A stretch of 64,000 nt of DNA, taken from assembly GCA_024663395.1 (NCBI GenBank), contig JANFAH010000014.1, positions 558,001 through 622,000 on the forward strand, written 5' to 3'. The notes beneath the pieces are model-generated. The model ran no database searches. It had not been told where the DNA came from and saw nothing but the letters and a program-made list of their open reading frames with translations. Position numbers and translations under genes: made by a program. Positions 43,864-55,203 of this stretch are shown here, piece by piece; the stretch's first letter is position 1, and each line of letters opens with the position of its first letter. The DNA comes from Pisolithus tinctorius. Lineage: Eukaryota; Basidiomycota; Agaricomycetes; Boletales; Pisolithaceae.

Positions 43864-46142
43864 TCAGGCAGGTCGCAGAACTTTCTGCCACCACATTCTC
43901 TTTTCCTCTCCGCCCCCACGGCCATTATTCTTAACCACCATGCTCTCACCTGTAGCAACATGTTCGTTTCGTGGGTCTGTTCGCAGACCCAACCGACTTC
44001 CAATGGATCGCAGAGACCGTTTGTTTCTCAACGGGTGCTCGCCATCGCTGGCATCCAGTGACCCCGAGCGGTGCGACCGAACGCTATGATAATCGCTCTC
44101 CGAGTCTTGGTGCTCCGCTCCTTGTTCTGGTGTCTGCTTGTCGACCTCGCCTTTCGGGGGAGTATCGCAGTAGAAAAACGAGTCCTCATTCCCATCCGCA
44201 GATGTTTCACTGATTTGCCTCTTGCACCCAGGACGTGGAGACTCCTGATCCCCACCTTCATACGCACCGTCCTGTTCGTCGTAAACCCCGATGAGAAACG
44301 TAAACGGGTTCACCTGTGTCGGGGAGGTGACAGGGGCAGGATTAAAAATAGCCTCAATAAGCTTCTCCGTTGCGCGAGGACCTCGCACGTCCGGGAGCTT
44401 CGACGGATCAAAAAACTTTCGTTTGGGATTCTTCTGTCGCCGCCGTGCACCGTGCGCTTTACTCTGGTCTTTGTCTGGATGTAAGGCGGAAGGCGAAGTG
44501 TCTCCGGAAGATAAGGAGTCCGACGATCCGGAACTAGAAGAGGAATACAACCCAAGTGTGCGAGGGCGGTTAAGGTACGTGTCCGAGTCAAGGATACCTG
44601 TGACACCGCTGAGAATCTCGCCTTTGGGAAGGGGTGGCGCGATGTAGGAGGTTGCACCTCCGGTGTGTTCCAAGTGAATAGTCAACTAGTAGCGTAGGAG
44701 ATAGTGCCAGAAGTTGCGAAGAGTGCATTAGTTTGTTAAGCGAATAGGAGATAGTATAAGCCTACCTTTAGAGTAGCATTCGTTTTGCTCTGTCGAAGTA
44801 AGTAGCGTCGTGTGACAACACCAGCACCGACATATTGAGCGAGATTCAAATGGATGGCCCCAACACGGGGATTTCGCGGTGCATCCGCATCGCCAGATAT
44901 AACACGCTGCAACAACATCGGCCATATGAACCAATCGATGTGACAGCTGAGACGCACCTGCATAACCACTAGTTTAGCTGGGCAGTCGCCCAGCTCCCCG
45001 GACTCTTTACCAACGTTCATCTGGACCACGAAATCCAGGGTCTGCTCCCAGACCACATTGTGATCCTTCAGTTGGACGAATGGCGTGTGTCCCTTTGCGG
45101 GTGTGTATCCGTCTGCCGGAGGAGTATCCGCCAGCGACGGGGCAGGTTCTTCATGCATTGGATTAGTAAACAGGGGGGAGTACGTCTGTGACTGGGGAAG
45201 CCATTCTGCGGAGAGGTAGTGCGCGGGTGTATGCAACTTTGAATGGGTAGATGAGGGTGTGCTGATTATTGACGTGCCACTGACACTGCGGCTAACTGGA
45301 GGTGATGGCGCGTGAGAGCTGTTTGAAGAAACGACGAGCGCAGGGATGTTGTGTGGAATTGTGGGGGCATGGCTCCGACCGATGGACCGCGACCGGGGCA
45401 AGCTTGCTGGCAAACCGTGGTCATACGAGTGAGAGTGTGTTGAACTGCTTGCAGCAATACTATGTGTGTCTGACACGGAGGCGGAGTGATCAAGAAGACT
45501 GCCACTGTCCCTATCACTTTCTTTTGTTCTTTCCTTTCCTTCGTGTGCATCTTGAAAGATGAGAGTAGTAGTCGGTGTTGTATTTCCCCTGGCGTTTCCC
45601 ACCTTGCCCTTTCCCTTTGCTTTCCCCTTTACCTTTCCAAGGATCCCACCATTCGTGACTCCTTTAACCTTCCACCTCACCCCAAACTCACCGCGGACGA
45701 GTGGAACGTTATTCAGCTGATGAATCGTGAGTCGGACCAGGAAGACAGCATGTCTTGGCAAGAGTTGCGCAAAGTGGGCGCGTATTCCAGTCAACTGGCT
45801 TGGTGTAGATACAAGCGGCGGAGCTGGACCCGAGCTAGGTGGGCGAGCTGTGGCTGTAGTGTGACTGGTCGTAGGTGGGGCTGAGGGATGCGTGGGTGGC
45901 TTTGCTCGGGAAAGATGTGACGATGGACGGGGGATCGGTGAGCCATTAGATGCAGCAGTAAACGGTGAAGGATGTAGATTCAGACGAGGGGGTGGTTTCT
46001 TGGGTGGTTTGAGGGTGGAAGAACGGTGTCGGAGGGATGGTGCTGACGTGGAGGCGACTGCAGCGAGAGTCGGATGAGTGTCGTCGCCATGAGTAAGATT
46101 TAAGCCAAAACCTGGAAACAATCGCTGCTCGTGCATTAGCAT
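43864..46142 (-). CDS. NT-C2 (EEIG1/EHBP1 N-terminal) domain protein
   Basis: Exons 44958-46142, 44766-44906 and 43864-44685 join in frame to 715 aa. Introns are 44907-44957 (GTGCGT...TGCAG) and 44686-44765 (GTAGGC...ACTAG). A Pro/Ser-rich N-terminus precedes the NT-C2 domain: FLVRLTIHQLNNVPLVRGEF and GVRWKVKGV; then a long low-complexity insertion with KGKAKGKGK and Ser-rich text; then VQLKDHNVVWEQTLDFVVQM, GAIHLNLAQYVGAGVVTRRY and NATLKLTIHLEHTGG. The C-terminus is Ser/Asp-rich. In animals such C2 domains link membranes to actin or endocytic factors; the fungal role is unclear. Start is the first ATG (46142); the frame is open a little further upstream. Confidence 0.8.
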
Positions 46143-47277
46143 TTGCCAGTGGGGTGGATTCGTACTGGTCGTGGGTGCACCACGCGTTGAGAGAAGAGTC
46201 ACCGAGACACTCGGTGAACACTGGTCAGCGGCGCCTCGTCACGTCACTGCAGAACCATCAAAATCGATGCCAACTGCTGATTTGACACAGGCCCGTGTGT
46301 CAAGTTGTCTGATGAGTCCCGATCGGAGCGGGGTAGAGTGGGGTGCTTTGGTTTCAATTTCTGGTCGACGAAGCCACTCCAACGCAGAACACCGCGCGAG
46401 CTCAAAACATGCGATTTTCCTTTTCGGGGAACTACGTGCACAACGATATTTCAACAGGTCATCTAAGTCGATGACGGGCACTGATCTCAGCCAGCGACGA
46501 TCCCCCTGACCGAGAACCTTCCCTCTCATGTATGTATGTAGTTGCGTATCCACCTACTGAATCCAGCATGCCCGACGTTCCGTTGTGTGGTGGTCCGCGG
46601 GGTTCAGAATCTGCAGTACGGCAAGAGAAACTAGTAGGATATACGTATGACTTGGCAGTGATCAAGCGACCACTAGCAAGCATTAGCACAGGCCTGACAG
46701 GTTGGCGTACCTCGCTAACTTAGCGTACTGTATGACTTGAAGACATCGTGCATGTCAATCGACGAGTCGTTTTTTTCGAACGTTCGCCTCCTCGGAAGGC
46801 CTGTAGCGAAAAAAGTCATGTGCAACAGCCCTGGCCTGGACGAACGGTCGTCTGGGTACGCGTGATATATTTGATACCATTCAGTAGCTATCACGACGGA
46901 CGTCATGTTTGCGCACCAAATGTGAGCCTCCGCGACGTAACCTAATCAGAGTCGATGAGCAAAGTGAGTCAGGGTGGGTTGGCAGGTGGCCAACAACGAT
47001 TGCCATTGTACGCAGAAGGGACAACATAGGGCTCAAGGAAACTTCCCAAGGAAGAACAAGGCTGTCCTTGTTGTTGGTATTAGCGTTTTTTTTTTCTTGA
47101 GACTACCAAAACGGTGCATAAACGACTAGCCAAAACCGCGGGTCTTGTACTCCTGCGATGAAGACGATGAATGAGGAATATAAAGTAGTCAAATCCTTCT
47201 CGTTTCTACAATCCCCAGCATCAGCCAAGCTACTTTATTCGTTTCATTAGTCTTTTCCTCAAACAAGCAGAAAAAAA
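46143..47277. other. Divergent promoter region between the NT-C2 and Clp1-like genes
   Basis: About 1.1 kb with no supported gene; only short overlapping frames. A (T)10 tract lies at 47085-47096 and a TATA box at 47179. Confidence 0.5.
47179..47185 (+). promoter_or_regulatory. TATA box of the Clp1-like gene
   Basis: TATAAAG, 93 bases before the ATG at 47278. The leader between is pyrimidine-rich at first and ends in an A-rich run just before the start. Confidence 0.55.
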
Positions 47278-48242
47278 ATGTTCCAAGTTCGTCCCGCCCA
47301 TCCCATCCAGACAAAAGCCATCTGGGACGAAGATCTTCCAACAACTCCCTCTGCCATGGCATCCTTCCCTGCGCAGCCTTCCTACCCTTCAAACATCCAG
47401 TTGCCACGCACCCTTCAGCGTCCTCCCTATGCTGAGGTGCCGCGGCAGAACGTCCTGGCCGTCGCCCCTGAACTCGGAGACGTTGCCATCGAGTATGTCC
47501 GCCGCGGCCTGCGTGTTCAGGCTAACCAGTAAGTACCATGCTTCCTCCTTCTGCCCTTCCATCCGGTGCTCATTCTGTCTCCAGGATGTTGGCTGGAATC
47601 TCAGCGCTGTCCCCGTCGCACCTGCCACCCGCGATGCCGCGCTCGCAGCTGTATCACACCACATCGCTCGCCATCCCTTTCCGCGCAACACAACACGCGA
47701 TATCCTGTCCCACCCATATCCTTGCGCTCTCCAAACCCTCCTCGAACGACGCCACGGTCACGCTGGTCCCAACACACGCCGTGGTGCTCGCGTCCCAATG
47801 CGCATCTCTGCCGCGTTTGCCCCCCTCCTACGTTCCTACCCAGCCTGGCGCCACCGTTAGTGTGACACTCCCCGTACTCCCTATTTCTGTGCCCTCTCCA
47901 TCAGCATTCGCCCCCTTGCACGCATTCCTGTACACACATTCCGTGTCCAACTTGCTCTCTGCGCTACTCCCCGCCATCCCCTCCAGCTTCCTGTCCACTC
48001 TGACTTCCCACCAGGCACTCCGTGGAACGCTCGCCTCTGGACCGGCACTCCATAGCCTGTCCGCGCACCTCATGTCCTCCGCTCCTGGCCTCGGCGCCCT
48101 CACCGGAGTTGCACAAAAGATCGCCGCTGTTTGGCGCAACGCGGTCGCTCTAGGTGTCCATGATCCTGAACTCTGGGACTGCCTTGATCTCGCATGGGAA
48201 GTCGTCATCGGTGCGATGAATCTCGGCGCAGGTGCCCACTAG
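47278..48242 (+). CDS. Clp1-like protein (clampless1 family)
   Basis: Exons 47278-47528 and 47585-48242 (intron GTAAGT...CCAG) give 302 aa. Recognised by NVLAVAPELGDVAIEYVRRG, MLAGISALSPSHLPPAMPRS, TLVPTHAVVLASQCASLPRL, APLHAFLYTHSVSNLLSALL and GVHDPELWDCLDLAWEVVIG. In Coprinopsis, Clp1 is needed for clamp-cell formation and the A-mating-type-controlled switch to the dikaryon; in Ustilago it is needed for in-planta proliferation after mating. There are no membrane segments. It reads as intact. Confidence 0.8.
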
Positions 48243-48596
48243 ACTACCAAGCGATACCCATCTATGACGTCAACAAGCACTCTCTCCCGGGGTGTTCATG
48301 TCCCCAATTTCTCTTTTTGCTTCTTTCTCTCACCCTCATCTTCAATTTATGACAATCTCCTCATCTATAAGCAAGCAACTCAAAAGATGTATCGTTTACC
48401 GGCTTTTTCCGTTTCTCTTCTGGTCTCCCGCGGATCAGTTTGATACCCGGTACTTTAGGCGTAGCAGAGGACGAATAATAGTTTCGAAATGTGTATCTAC
48501 TAGTACAGGAATGCATCTCTCATCCCCTTCTGGACGTGTTGTGTGTGATTGCTATGATATATCTGGCGGAGCTGATAAGGTTTGCAAAGCATTTGA
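48243..48596. other. Intergenic between the Clp1-like and SET genes
   Basis: No gene. Could hold the Clp1-like 3' UTR and the SET gene promoter, or a short 5' exon of the latter. Confidence 0.4.
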
Positions 48597-49777
48597 ATGT
48601 TGACGGGCCCCAACTTCGAGTCTGACTATGTCGAGCTTCGGACGACGCAGTATGGCGGACGCTCCCTCTTTGCAGCTCGCGATATCCCAGCCGGAACACG
48701 CGTTCATTCGAGCCCAGGTCCCTTTGCACATGTCATCTACAAGGACTACCGACGCGAAGTATGTGCGCAGTGCTTCGCATATGCTGCCAGCGACTCCGTG
48801 CCTGTCAAGGCCGTGCAATCCCGTGTGTGGAGCATAAAGTGCAATCCTGAAGGACTCCAAGCCTCTGCTGCCTGGTTTTGCAGCGAAGATTGCAAGAAGA
48901 CTTGGGAGAAGGACGAGACAGGACCGCTTCAGCTGCAGCTAGATGCGGCCTTGACGAAAGCTCTGGTAGCCTCTCGCAGGAAAGGTTCCAAGTCGACCAA
49001 CACGCCCTCATTCGGTTCTGCAGACGATCTCACACAAGACGCGATCGACCAAGCATGGAAAAATGTACAGGAACTCGTGGCATCGAAAGCACGGCTCGCC
49101 GCATTTTGCGCGACTCTCGACCTCGAGGACACGGAACTAGAGATTGCGAGGTTGCTCGTATCCGCCATCGTCCTCCGACACGTCTCAGGCAGTAATACCA
49201 ATGGTGTTGTTGATTCCGATTCGCATCGTAACGAGATACAGTCGTGGACCCATTTCCTACATGTCCAAAACAACGAACTTGCGAACGTCCGCGAAGGCCA
49301 GCACATTTTATCCGCTCATCTTCGAATATACGCTTTCCTCTGCAACGCACTGCCAAGGTACCTCCTGCAGTACACACCGACGACCGTGCGCGAGGTGCTT
49401 GCAAGAGACACCGGGAACGCTTTCGGTATCTGGGACGGGGATCGCAGGGACGAGATGTTGGGGTGGGGAATTTGGATCAGTGCCAGCTACTTCAATCACA
49501 GTGTGTACTACTACTACCCGCTGTCCCAGGTATTGCAACGCAACTGGTTTTTTGACGCCTCCGTTTTTTTTTCACAGGTTGTTCCCCAAACATCCGCAAG
49601 GTACGTCAAGGCAGGACGTTGCATTTCGAAACGGGCCGCGCCGTGTCAGCCGGGGAAGAACTGTGCATCAGCTACGTTGACACCGATCAACCCGTCGAAC
49701 AGAGGCAGAAGGATCTGGAGTCGAGCTGGTTCTTTAGATGTGGTTGCAGCCGGTGCAACACGGAGTCTAGGGCGTAG
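48597..49777 (+). CDS. SET-domain protein (SMYD/Set5-like)
   Basis: Exons 48597-49500 and 49578-49777 (intron GTGTGT...CACAG) give 367 aa. The intron splits the NHSCSPN motif exactly (FNH|SCSPN). N-terminal SET start: GGRSLFAARDIPAGTRV. A Cys cluster (VCAQCFAYAA; WFCSEDCKKTWE) stands where MYND fingers lie. The C-terminal SET part has AVSAGEELCISYVDTDQP and the post-SET FRCGCSRC. Such proteins methylate lysines on histones or other proteins. All three SET motifs are present. The ATG at 48597 is directly before conserved sequence; an upstream exon cannot be excluded. Confidence 0.8.
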
Positions 49778-49858
49778 ATGGATTACATAGATAGATAGGG
49801 ACCAATTGTAGCGGATTTAGCAAGGAAGGTGGCTACGTCTGACTTCACACCACTAGCC

Positions 49859-51816
49859 ATGGCACTTGCAGCGGGGGATGCGAAGGGAAAGAGCAAAGCC
49901 AATGCACCGGAACAAACCTCAGAAAGGACGCCACTGCTGCAAGGCGAGGCAAGCCAGAGCACCCTCTTGTCTGACATCGTCATCGATGCAGAGAACGCTG
50001 GCGCCCGCCACCGCCTACGCTCGACGCTGACGCTGGTCTTCTTCACGTCTCTCTTCCTTTGCTTGCTCATATTCGCTGTCATCGTCTTGTTTGCCTATTC
50101 CTTTGCTTCCACTTTGTCGGACGTCTCCCCGCAGGATCTGCTAGAGAAAGGCATCGTGTTCGAGGGGCCGAAGCGCGTAGACGTTCTCAATGCTACGGAT
50201 GGTGGAATTTGGATTAACGTGAATGCCAGGGTAGGCATAGATGCTGGGTCTATCCTCGGCGTGAACTCAGAAGATGATGAAGGGACATTGAAAGGCGCAT
50301 GGAAGTCCATGGGCCGTCTTGGTGTCCGCCTCATCAAGACAGTATCAGCTGATCTCTCGGCCGTGTATATCTACTCCTTCACACAAGCGTTACTTGGAGT
50401 GGTCTCCCTTGAGCCGCTGGAACTCCCCATCACCGCCAACCCTCCAAGCAACAACTCTTGGTTGACGCCTGTATCCATTCCTCTCTTTATACAACCGACC
50501 AACAACTCTTCCGACTTGGCACAATTCGTTAACGACTCATGGCGTGAAGGCGTAGTCTCTGTCCATGCTGTCGTCCCGAACGTCGATATATGGGGTGGTA
50601 GCGTCAACAGAAACAGCTGGAGGAGTGTATTGAAGCTAAGTGAGAAGGATCTTGATGTACAGGCGATGCTCCAGTGTACGTCTGCTAGGTTTTCTTTTCT
50701 GTTTTGGTGAGAAGGACCTCCAACTTATACAAATCAAGTACCACCCATTCCTGGTCTGCCTTTCCCGGGGAGTGGCGAGCCGTTTCCGCCATTTTCCAAG
50801 CTAGTTGCCCTTCGAGATTTCTACATAGCGTCGTCTCCGGGAGGTCTTGTCTTGCAAGCTCATGCCTCGGCTGTTAACCCAGCACCCCCCACACTCGAGA
50901 TGACAGTCCCAAGTCTACCGTTTATCGTTTCCGTACCGGGTGCCGGGGATACTCTTGTTCCCCTCGCATCTGTTCATACCGAACCTTTTTCTCTCACCCA
51001 CCCCACAATCTCGATTCTGATATCTGGACATGTTCTTCCCCTCTCTCCAGAGGCAACTGGGCCATTATCAATCTTCGTCAGCCGCTACCTATCGCTCCAG
51101 CACAATCCCATATCCATTGCGTCTCCTCTGTTCCCATCCCTCGTTATCGATGCCGAGTTCCCTTCCCCGGATACTCGGCCAGATATCCTTCGTAACGTCA
51201 CGATACGAAACATGAGGGTCAAACCGAATTCCACAGGGAACGGATTGCTGGCCAGCGGCGAAGTCTTCGCGCGTCTGGTCCTCCCGAAAGGAATGAACTT
51301 CTCGATGGACGTCAGGCGAGTCTTTCCAAACATTCTCGTGTTTGACGGTGATGTTCCGGAATCGGCGGCAAATGTTACAATTACGTCTCGGAACGGCTCG
51401 TGTACCATCCTCCCGGATCCCTTACCTCCCCGAGCGTTTGGCCATATATGTCCTGAGGAGTGGTTGAAAGCTGCTAGCACATACGACGGTTCTGAGGATG
51501 GTGGTTCCGCATTTTTAGTCACCGCTTCTATCGTGAATGTACCGATTCAGGTTCTTCCAGGTCGCGAGCAGGAGTTCAGCAATTTTGTTAGCAAGGTGCG
51601 TAGGACAAAGTGGCTTTTCATTCCCTTCCCCTCATCTTGTCAACCTAGGTAATCTTCAGCTCGAAAGGAGCGCTCGCCGGCCTCCAGGGTATTGCCAGCA
51701 TCGGTGTTCACATTGTTAGCTTACCCTTTGAAGGTGGCGGAGAGAATTCAGAGTTCGTGCTGGACGGTTTGCCATTACGAGGGGTCGTGCGGATTGGCAA
51801 GAAGTTCAGTCTATGA
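49859..51816 (+). CDS. DUF3712-type single-pass membrane protein (yeast Tag1/YLR173W-like)
   Basis: Exons 49859-50675, 50739-51595 and 51649-51816 give 613 aa in one frame. A cytosolic tail with an acidic dileucine signal (SERTPLLQ) precedes one membrane helix (LVFFTSLFLCLLIFAVIVLF, about residues 60-80). A long extracytosolic part with many N-x-S/T sites follows (SNNSWL, PTNNSSDL, PNSTGNG), containing duplicated beta-rich LEA-like blocks such as LVLPKGMNFSMDVRRVFPNI. The signal and topology fit a vacuolar membrane protein; Tag1 helps end autophagy in yeast. The link to Tag1 is by overall resemblance only. Start chosen at ATG 49859 (CCATGG context). The last 50 bp of this gene are also present, decayed, at 54905. 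Confidence 0.65.
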
Positions 51817-53657
51817 TTTGTTTTTCATTCCTCTTTTTTCTGTTGTAACGACGGTGTGCATTCAGTCGCCCGTATCACCTGCTTTTCTGTAGAACTTCTC
51901 AAGTTCATTGCAGACAATGTCATTTCATATATTTTAAGGAGACCTTTGTATCATCCTGCTAATGTAGAACAGAATGGACACCTGGAACGGTTTTCCATTG
52001 ACTTCAATTGTAATGTTTGATGACTAAACCATTGATGATTTCCTCTTCGACTCCTTTTTCTTTGCTTGGTCTGAGTTCGGTCCGACCATACCCATTCGCT
52101 CTTCCCCTCCGCCACTCCAACATCGTCGGAGCGACGCTATCCTCACAACGAGGGTTGATCCCAACCCTCTTCAAGACAGGGGACTCATACAACGGCACTA
52201 ACTTGACATCGCCATCGGTCATAGTGAAATAGAAGACGCCGAGACGAGTGTACTGTTGTTGATCTGGAGGAGGCTGGACAACGCGGTGGATGGTCCCTTT
52301 GTAATATCCACCCGTGAGGAAGTCCATCGCATCGCCGGCGTTCACGACCTGTTACATAAACGACACAGTAGAAAGTTATACTTGGAAATCAATCAAAAAA
52401 GTAAGGACTTACGAGAGCATCTTCAACGTGTTTGACCCAACGCCATTTGCCATCCTTGCCGAGGATTTGTAGTGCCGCAACCGGCTGGCTCCACAGAATC
52501 GTTATGCTTCCAGAATCTGCAACGGACATGCAAACGTAGTAGGAAAACATTTAGTGACTGCGAACGTAAAAATGGCTTTCGACGGACCCGTATGTCCCTT
52601 GAGCCAAACATTGTTTGTTTTCTCTTCATCCTCCGCAGAGCGGGGATAACTGAAAGGAGGGGTGCACGTTGAGCCCATTATTATGCATAAAACTCGCACT
52701 GATCACCGACTATTTGATAAATCTGACTGTGAGTGGTATGAGCTCGGGTTCTACGATTCTAACCTCTACCTACCAAAAGCCTCTCCAAGGCCATTGCAAT
52801 TATGGATTTTGACCAATGCGTCCTCGGGAAGCTCCAAACTTAGTGCAATGAGCCTGCGAGTTACCAATTTCAACGAGAGAGTATTTGGCCGATTGCAATG
52901 GCGGACCTCAAGACGGCAAACAGAACGTTGGCGTGATTAAACCGAGCAAACTCCTCGATCTCGGGGAGAAAAGGTCGTAATGCTTCAGGATGACCTTGCT
53001 TGTGGACGTCTCGATCAACTGAAGAAAAGAATGAGTCAGGGGCGAAAGGCATCTACATAGACGACTTTGAAGTAGCACACTTACTGTTGATATACTCGAG
53101 CTGGTCACGGACTCCAGCATCGATATGCTACATAACCCGCTCGGTTAACACAACAACATTGGGAGACGAACATAGTATACATACCCAGTATTGCCGTAGT
53201 TTATACGCCTGGTACCAACCGGTTCCCTCTTGATCTATGTCGGAATATAACCGTTTCTCCTCGTCACTCACACAGGAAAACGGTACATCGGCGATATCAA
53301 ACATGCGATCTCTCTTTTCAGATAGGGGGGAAGATGGGGTAAGAACAGATTTCCAATCCAGCATAATGAAGTCAAACTCCCCTGAGTTTGTGGATACCCG
53401 TGATTGACGACGTAGAAGAACCCATGGGTGAGTAGTGCATCCCGAACTTGAGATGCAAGTGCGGCGCGACCTTGCGCGCTCTCCATCTTGGATAGATCGA
53501 TCGTAGCGAGATCGGCATAGTCCACTGCCGCATCGTTATATTTCAGTGATGAGTCTAGTCGTGGTCAATCGTACATAGAGAAATGCAACTCACGGTCGGC
53601 TTTTGTGGGAGGTGCCGCGTTGTAATGGGGAACTGGGGGCAAAGCAGTCACTGACAT
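51766..53657. repeat. Segmental duplication, copy A
   Basis: From the last codons of the DUF3712-type gene through the whole oxygenase gene. Copy B is 54905-56877 in the same orientation, with the BTB gene between. Confidence 0.8.
52004..53657 (-). CDS. 2-oxoglutarate/Fe(II) dioxygenase (isopenicillin-N-synthase-like), copy A
   Basis: ATG at 53657 (MSVTALPPVPHYNAAPPTKA). After introns: VDYADLATIDLSKMESAQGR then LLTHGFFYVVNHGYPQTQ; MFDIADVPFSCVSDEEKRLY; HIDAGVRDQLEYIN; HPEALRPFLPEIEEFARFNH; LELPEDALVKIHNCNG; NVWLKGHT|DSGSITILWSQPVAAL; VNAGDAMDFLTGGYYKGTIH; RLGVFYFTM; ending at 52004. The metal triad His-x-Asp...His (GHTD, TIHR) and the 2OG-binding Arg (RLGVF) are present. The donor after PQTQ reads GGGAGT instead of GTGAGT (53376-53381; copy B has GTGAGT), so this intron may not splice normally. 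Such enzymes oxidise small molecules; the substrate is unknown. Confidence 0.7.
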
Positions 53658-54000
53658 GATAGGAGGATCGAGAGGGAGAGATGAATCCGCGGACGCTGTT
53701 CGGCTCAGAGTGTATAGTACGTACTACGCCCACGGGGCCTGCACAGGTGGTGTTACAGATCGAAGTACAACTCGCGCTCCCGTCAGGGGTTGAAGATCAG
53801 AAGAAGCCGGGGCCAACGGGGAGGTCTCTGCGTGTCAAGTGACTCCAGTCCCTCCCAAAGCGGCTAACTTCGCGATGGGCGTCAGGCGATTTTTTACCAG
53901 TCTTTGGTTGCCGCATGACCCTCGAGCGCTCAGTTCACGTGTTGTGATCATCGATTGATACCGTCGATACGCCCAGGTCACCTTATCTCTCGTCACCTCC
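53658..54000. other. Divergent promoter region (oxygenase A and BTB gene)
   Basis: No gene; 343 bp between opposite starts at 53657 and 54001. No clear TATA. Confidence 0.45.
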
Positions 54001-54798
54001 ATGGCGGGCCGCACCGTCTCAGAGAGATGGTCGAAGCATCTGGAATTTTATACTCACACAGTAACCTTCCTCGTGCGTGTCACCCTACTTCCTGCCGCCA
54101 CCCTCCAGCTTACCCTTCACCCAGGTAGAGGACTGTCTTTTTCGCGTTTCTCGGGAGCCATTGGCGGCGGAGTCAACTGTCTTCAGGGGCATGTTTCTTC
54201 TCCCCCAAGGTGACTCGGAGACAGTTGAAGGTCAGAGTGATACATGCCCAGTGATCCTGCAAGGCGTTTCCAAGTGGGAATTTGAAAGCTTGTTACGAGC
54301 TCTATTGATCAGGTCCGTCTTTCCATCATTCTCCAACCGCAACTAACATCTGCACAATATGCCAGACAACATGGGAAACGGAAGGGCTCGAGTTTAGGCA
54401 AAGCTCAATGGATTTCAGTTCTCAAGTTATCGACGATGTGGGAGTTCAAGGAGTTGCGTAAGGCCGCCATCCAATATCTGGATTCGCCTTCCCAGCCTCT
54501 TGACCCAGTTAACAAATTGGCTCTCGCTTCGAAGTACGAGATCAAGAGGTGGCAACTTCCTGCTCTACTTGAGTTGGCCAAACGGTCCTTGCCAATCAGT
54601 GTAGAGGAAGGGCGTCTCATAGGACTCGAGAACGCACTGAAGTTGGCTGTAGTGCGAGAGCAGTTTCAGAGGATGAAGCTCATGGATGTTGTCCTTAGAG
54701 ACTACACCCTTAAACCCGCCGATGAAAGAGGTTCCAAAGACAAAGACAAAGATCATCGTACATGCTTCTCACTCATACGCAAGGCCTTTGACTTGTAG
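54001..54798 (+). CDS. BTB/POZ-domain protein
   Basis: Exons 54001-54072, 54125-54312 and 54366-54798 join in frame to 230 aa. Introns are GTGCGT...CCCAG and GTCCGT...GCCAG. BTB features: HTVTFLVEDCLFRVSREPLA, STVFRGMFLLPQ, then FESLLRAL; the following helical part WISVLKLSTMWEFKELRKAA, LALASKYEIKRWQLPALLEL and SVEEGRLIGLENALKLAVVR is the usual pattern of the expanded Agaricomycete BTB family. BTB domains mediate dimerisation and can serve as cullin-3 adaptors; the partner is unknown. It sits between the two oxygenase copies and reads as intact. Confidence 0.85.
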
Positions 54799-55203
54799 CT
54801 ACTTGCATGTACCTGGACGTGATCGCCTTCATTTGTATCTCTCTTCCTTGACTGACGATATCGAACTCCAAGAACACAAGCGCATGTGCGGTTAGATATG
54901 CTGAGCGATTTTCCATTATGAGGGACCGTGCGGATTCGCAATTTGAAGAAATTTAGTCTGCTTTGTCGTTCACGTTACATCAACTGAAGCAAGCCCTTAT
55001 GTTCACAGTTCGGCCCGGGCTTGGTAATCGAGCCTGTAAGAATAGTGAGGACAACTTCGAAATCTCCCCAGGCAATCCGTAACATCTGGATCGAGACTAA
55101 GAACTTGACGAGTTCATGGCAGATAGTGTGATCTCATATTCCTATGGAGGTCTTTGAATTGCCCTGTTAATGTAGAACAGAGTGGACACTTGTTTCTTTG
55201 ATG
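54799..55203. other. Intergenic; contains the decayed start of duplication copy B
   Basis: From 54905 the sequence resembles 51766-51830 (3' end of the DUF3712-type gene), then the shared 3' flank of the oxygenase genes (TGTAGAACAGARTGGACAC at 55173 and 51965). No complete gene. Confidence 0.6.
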
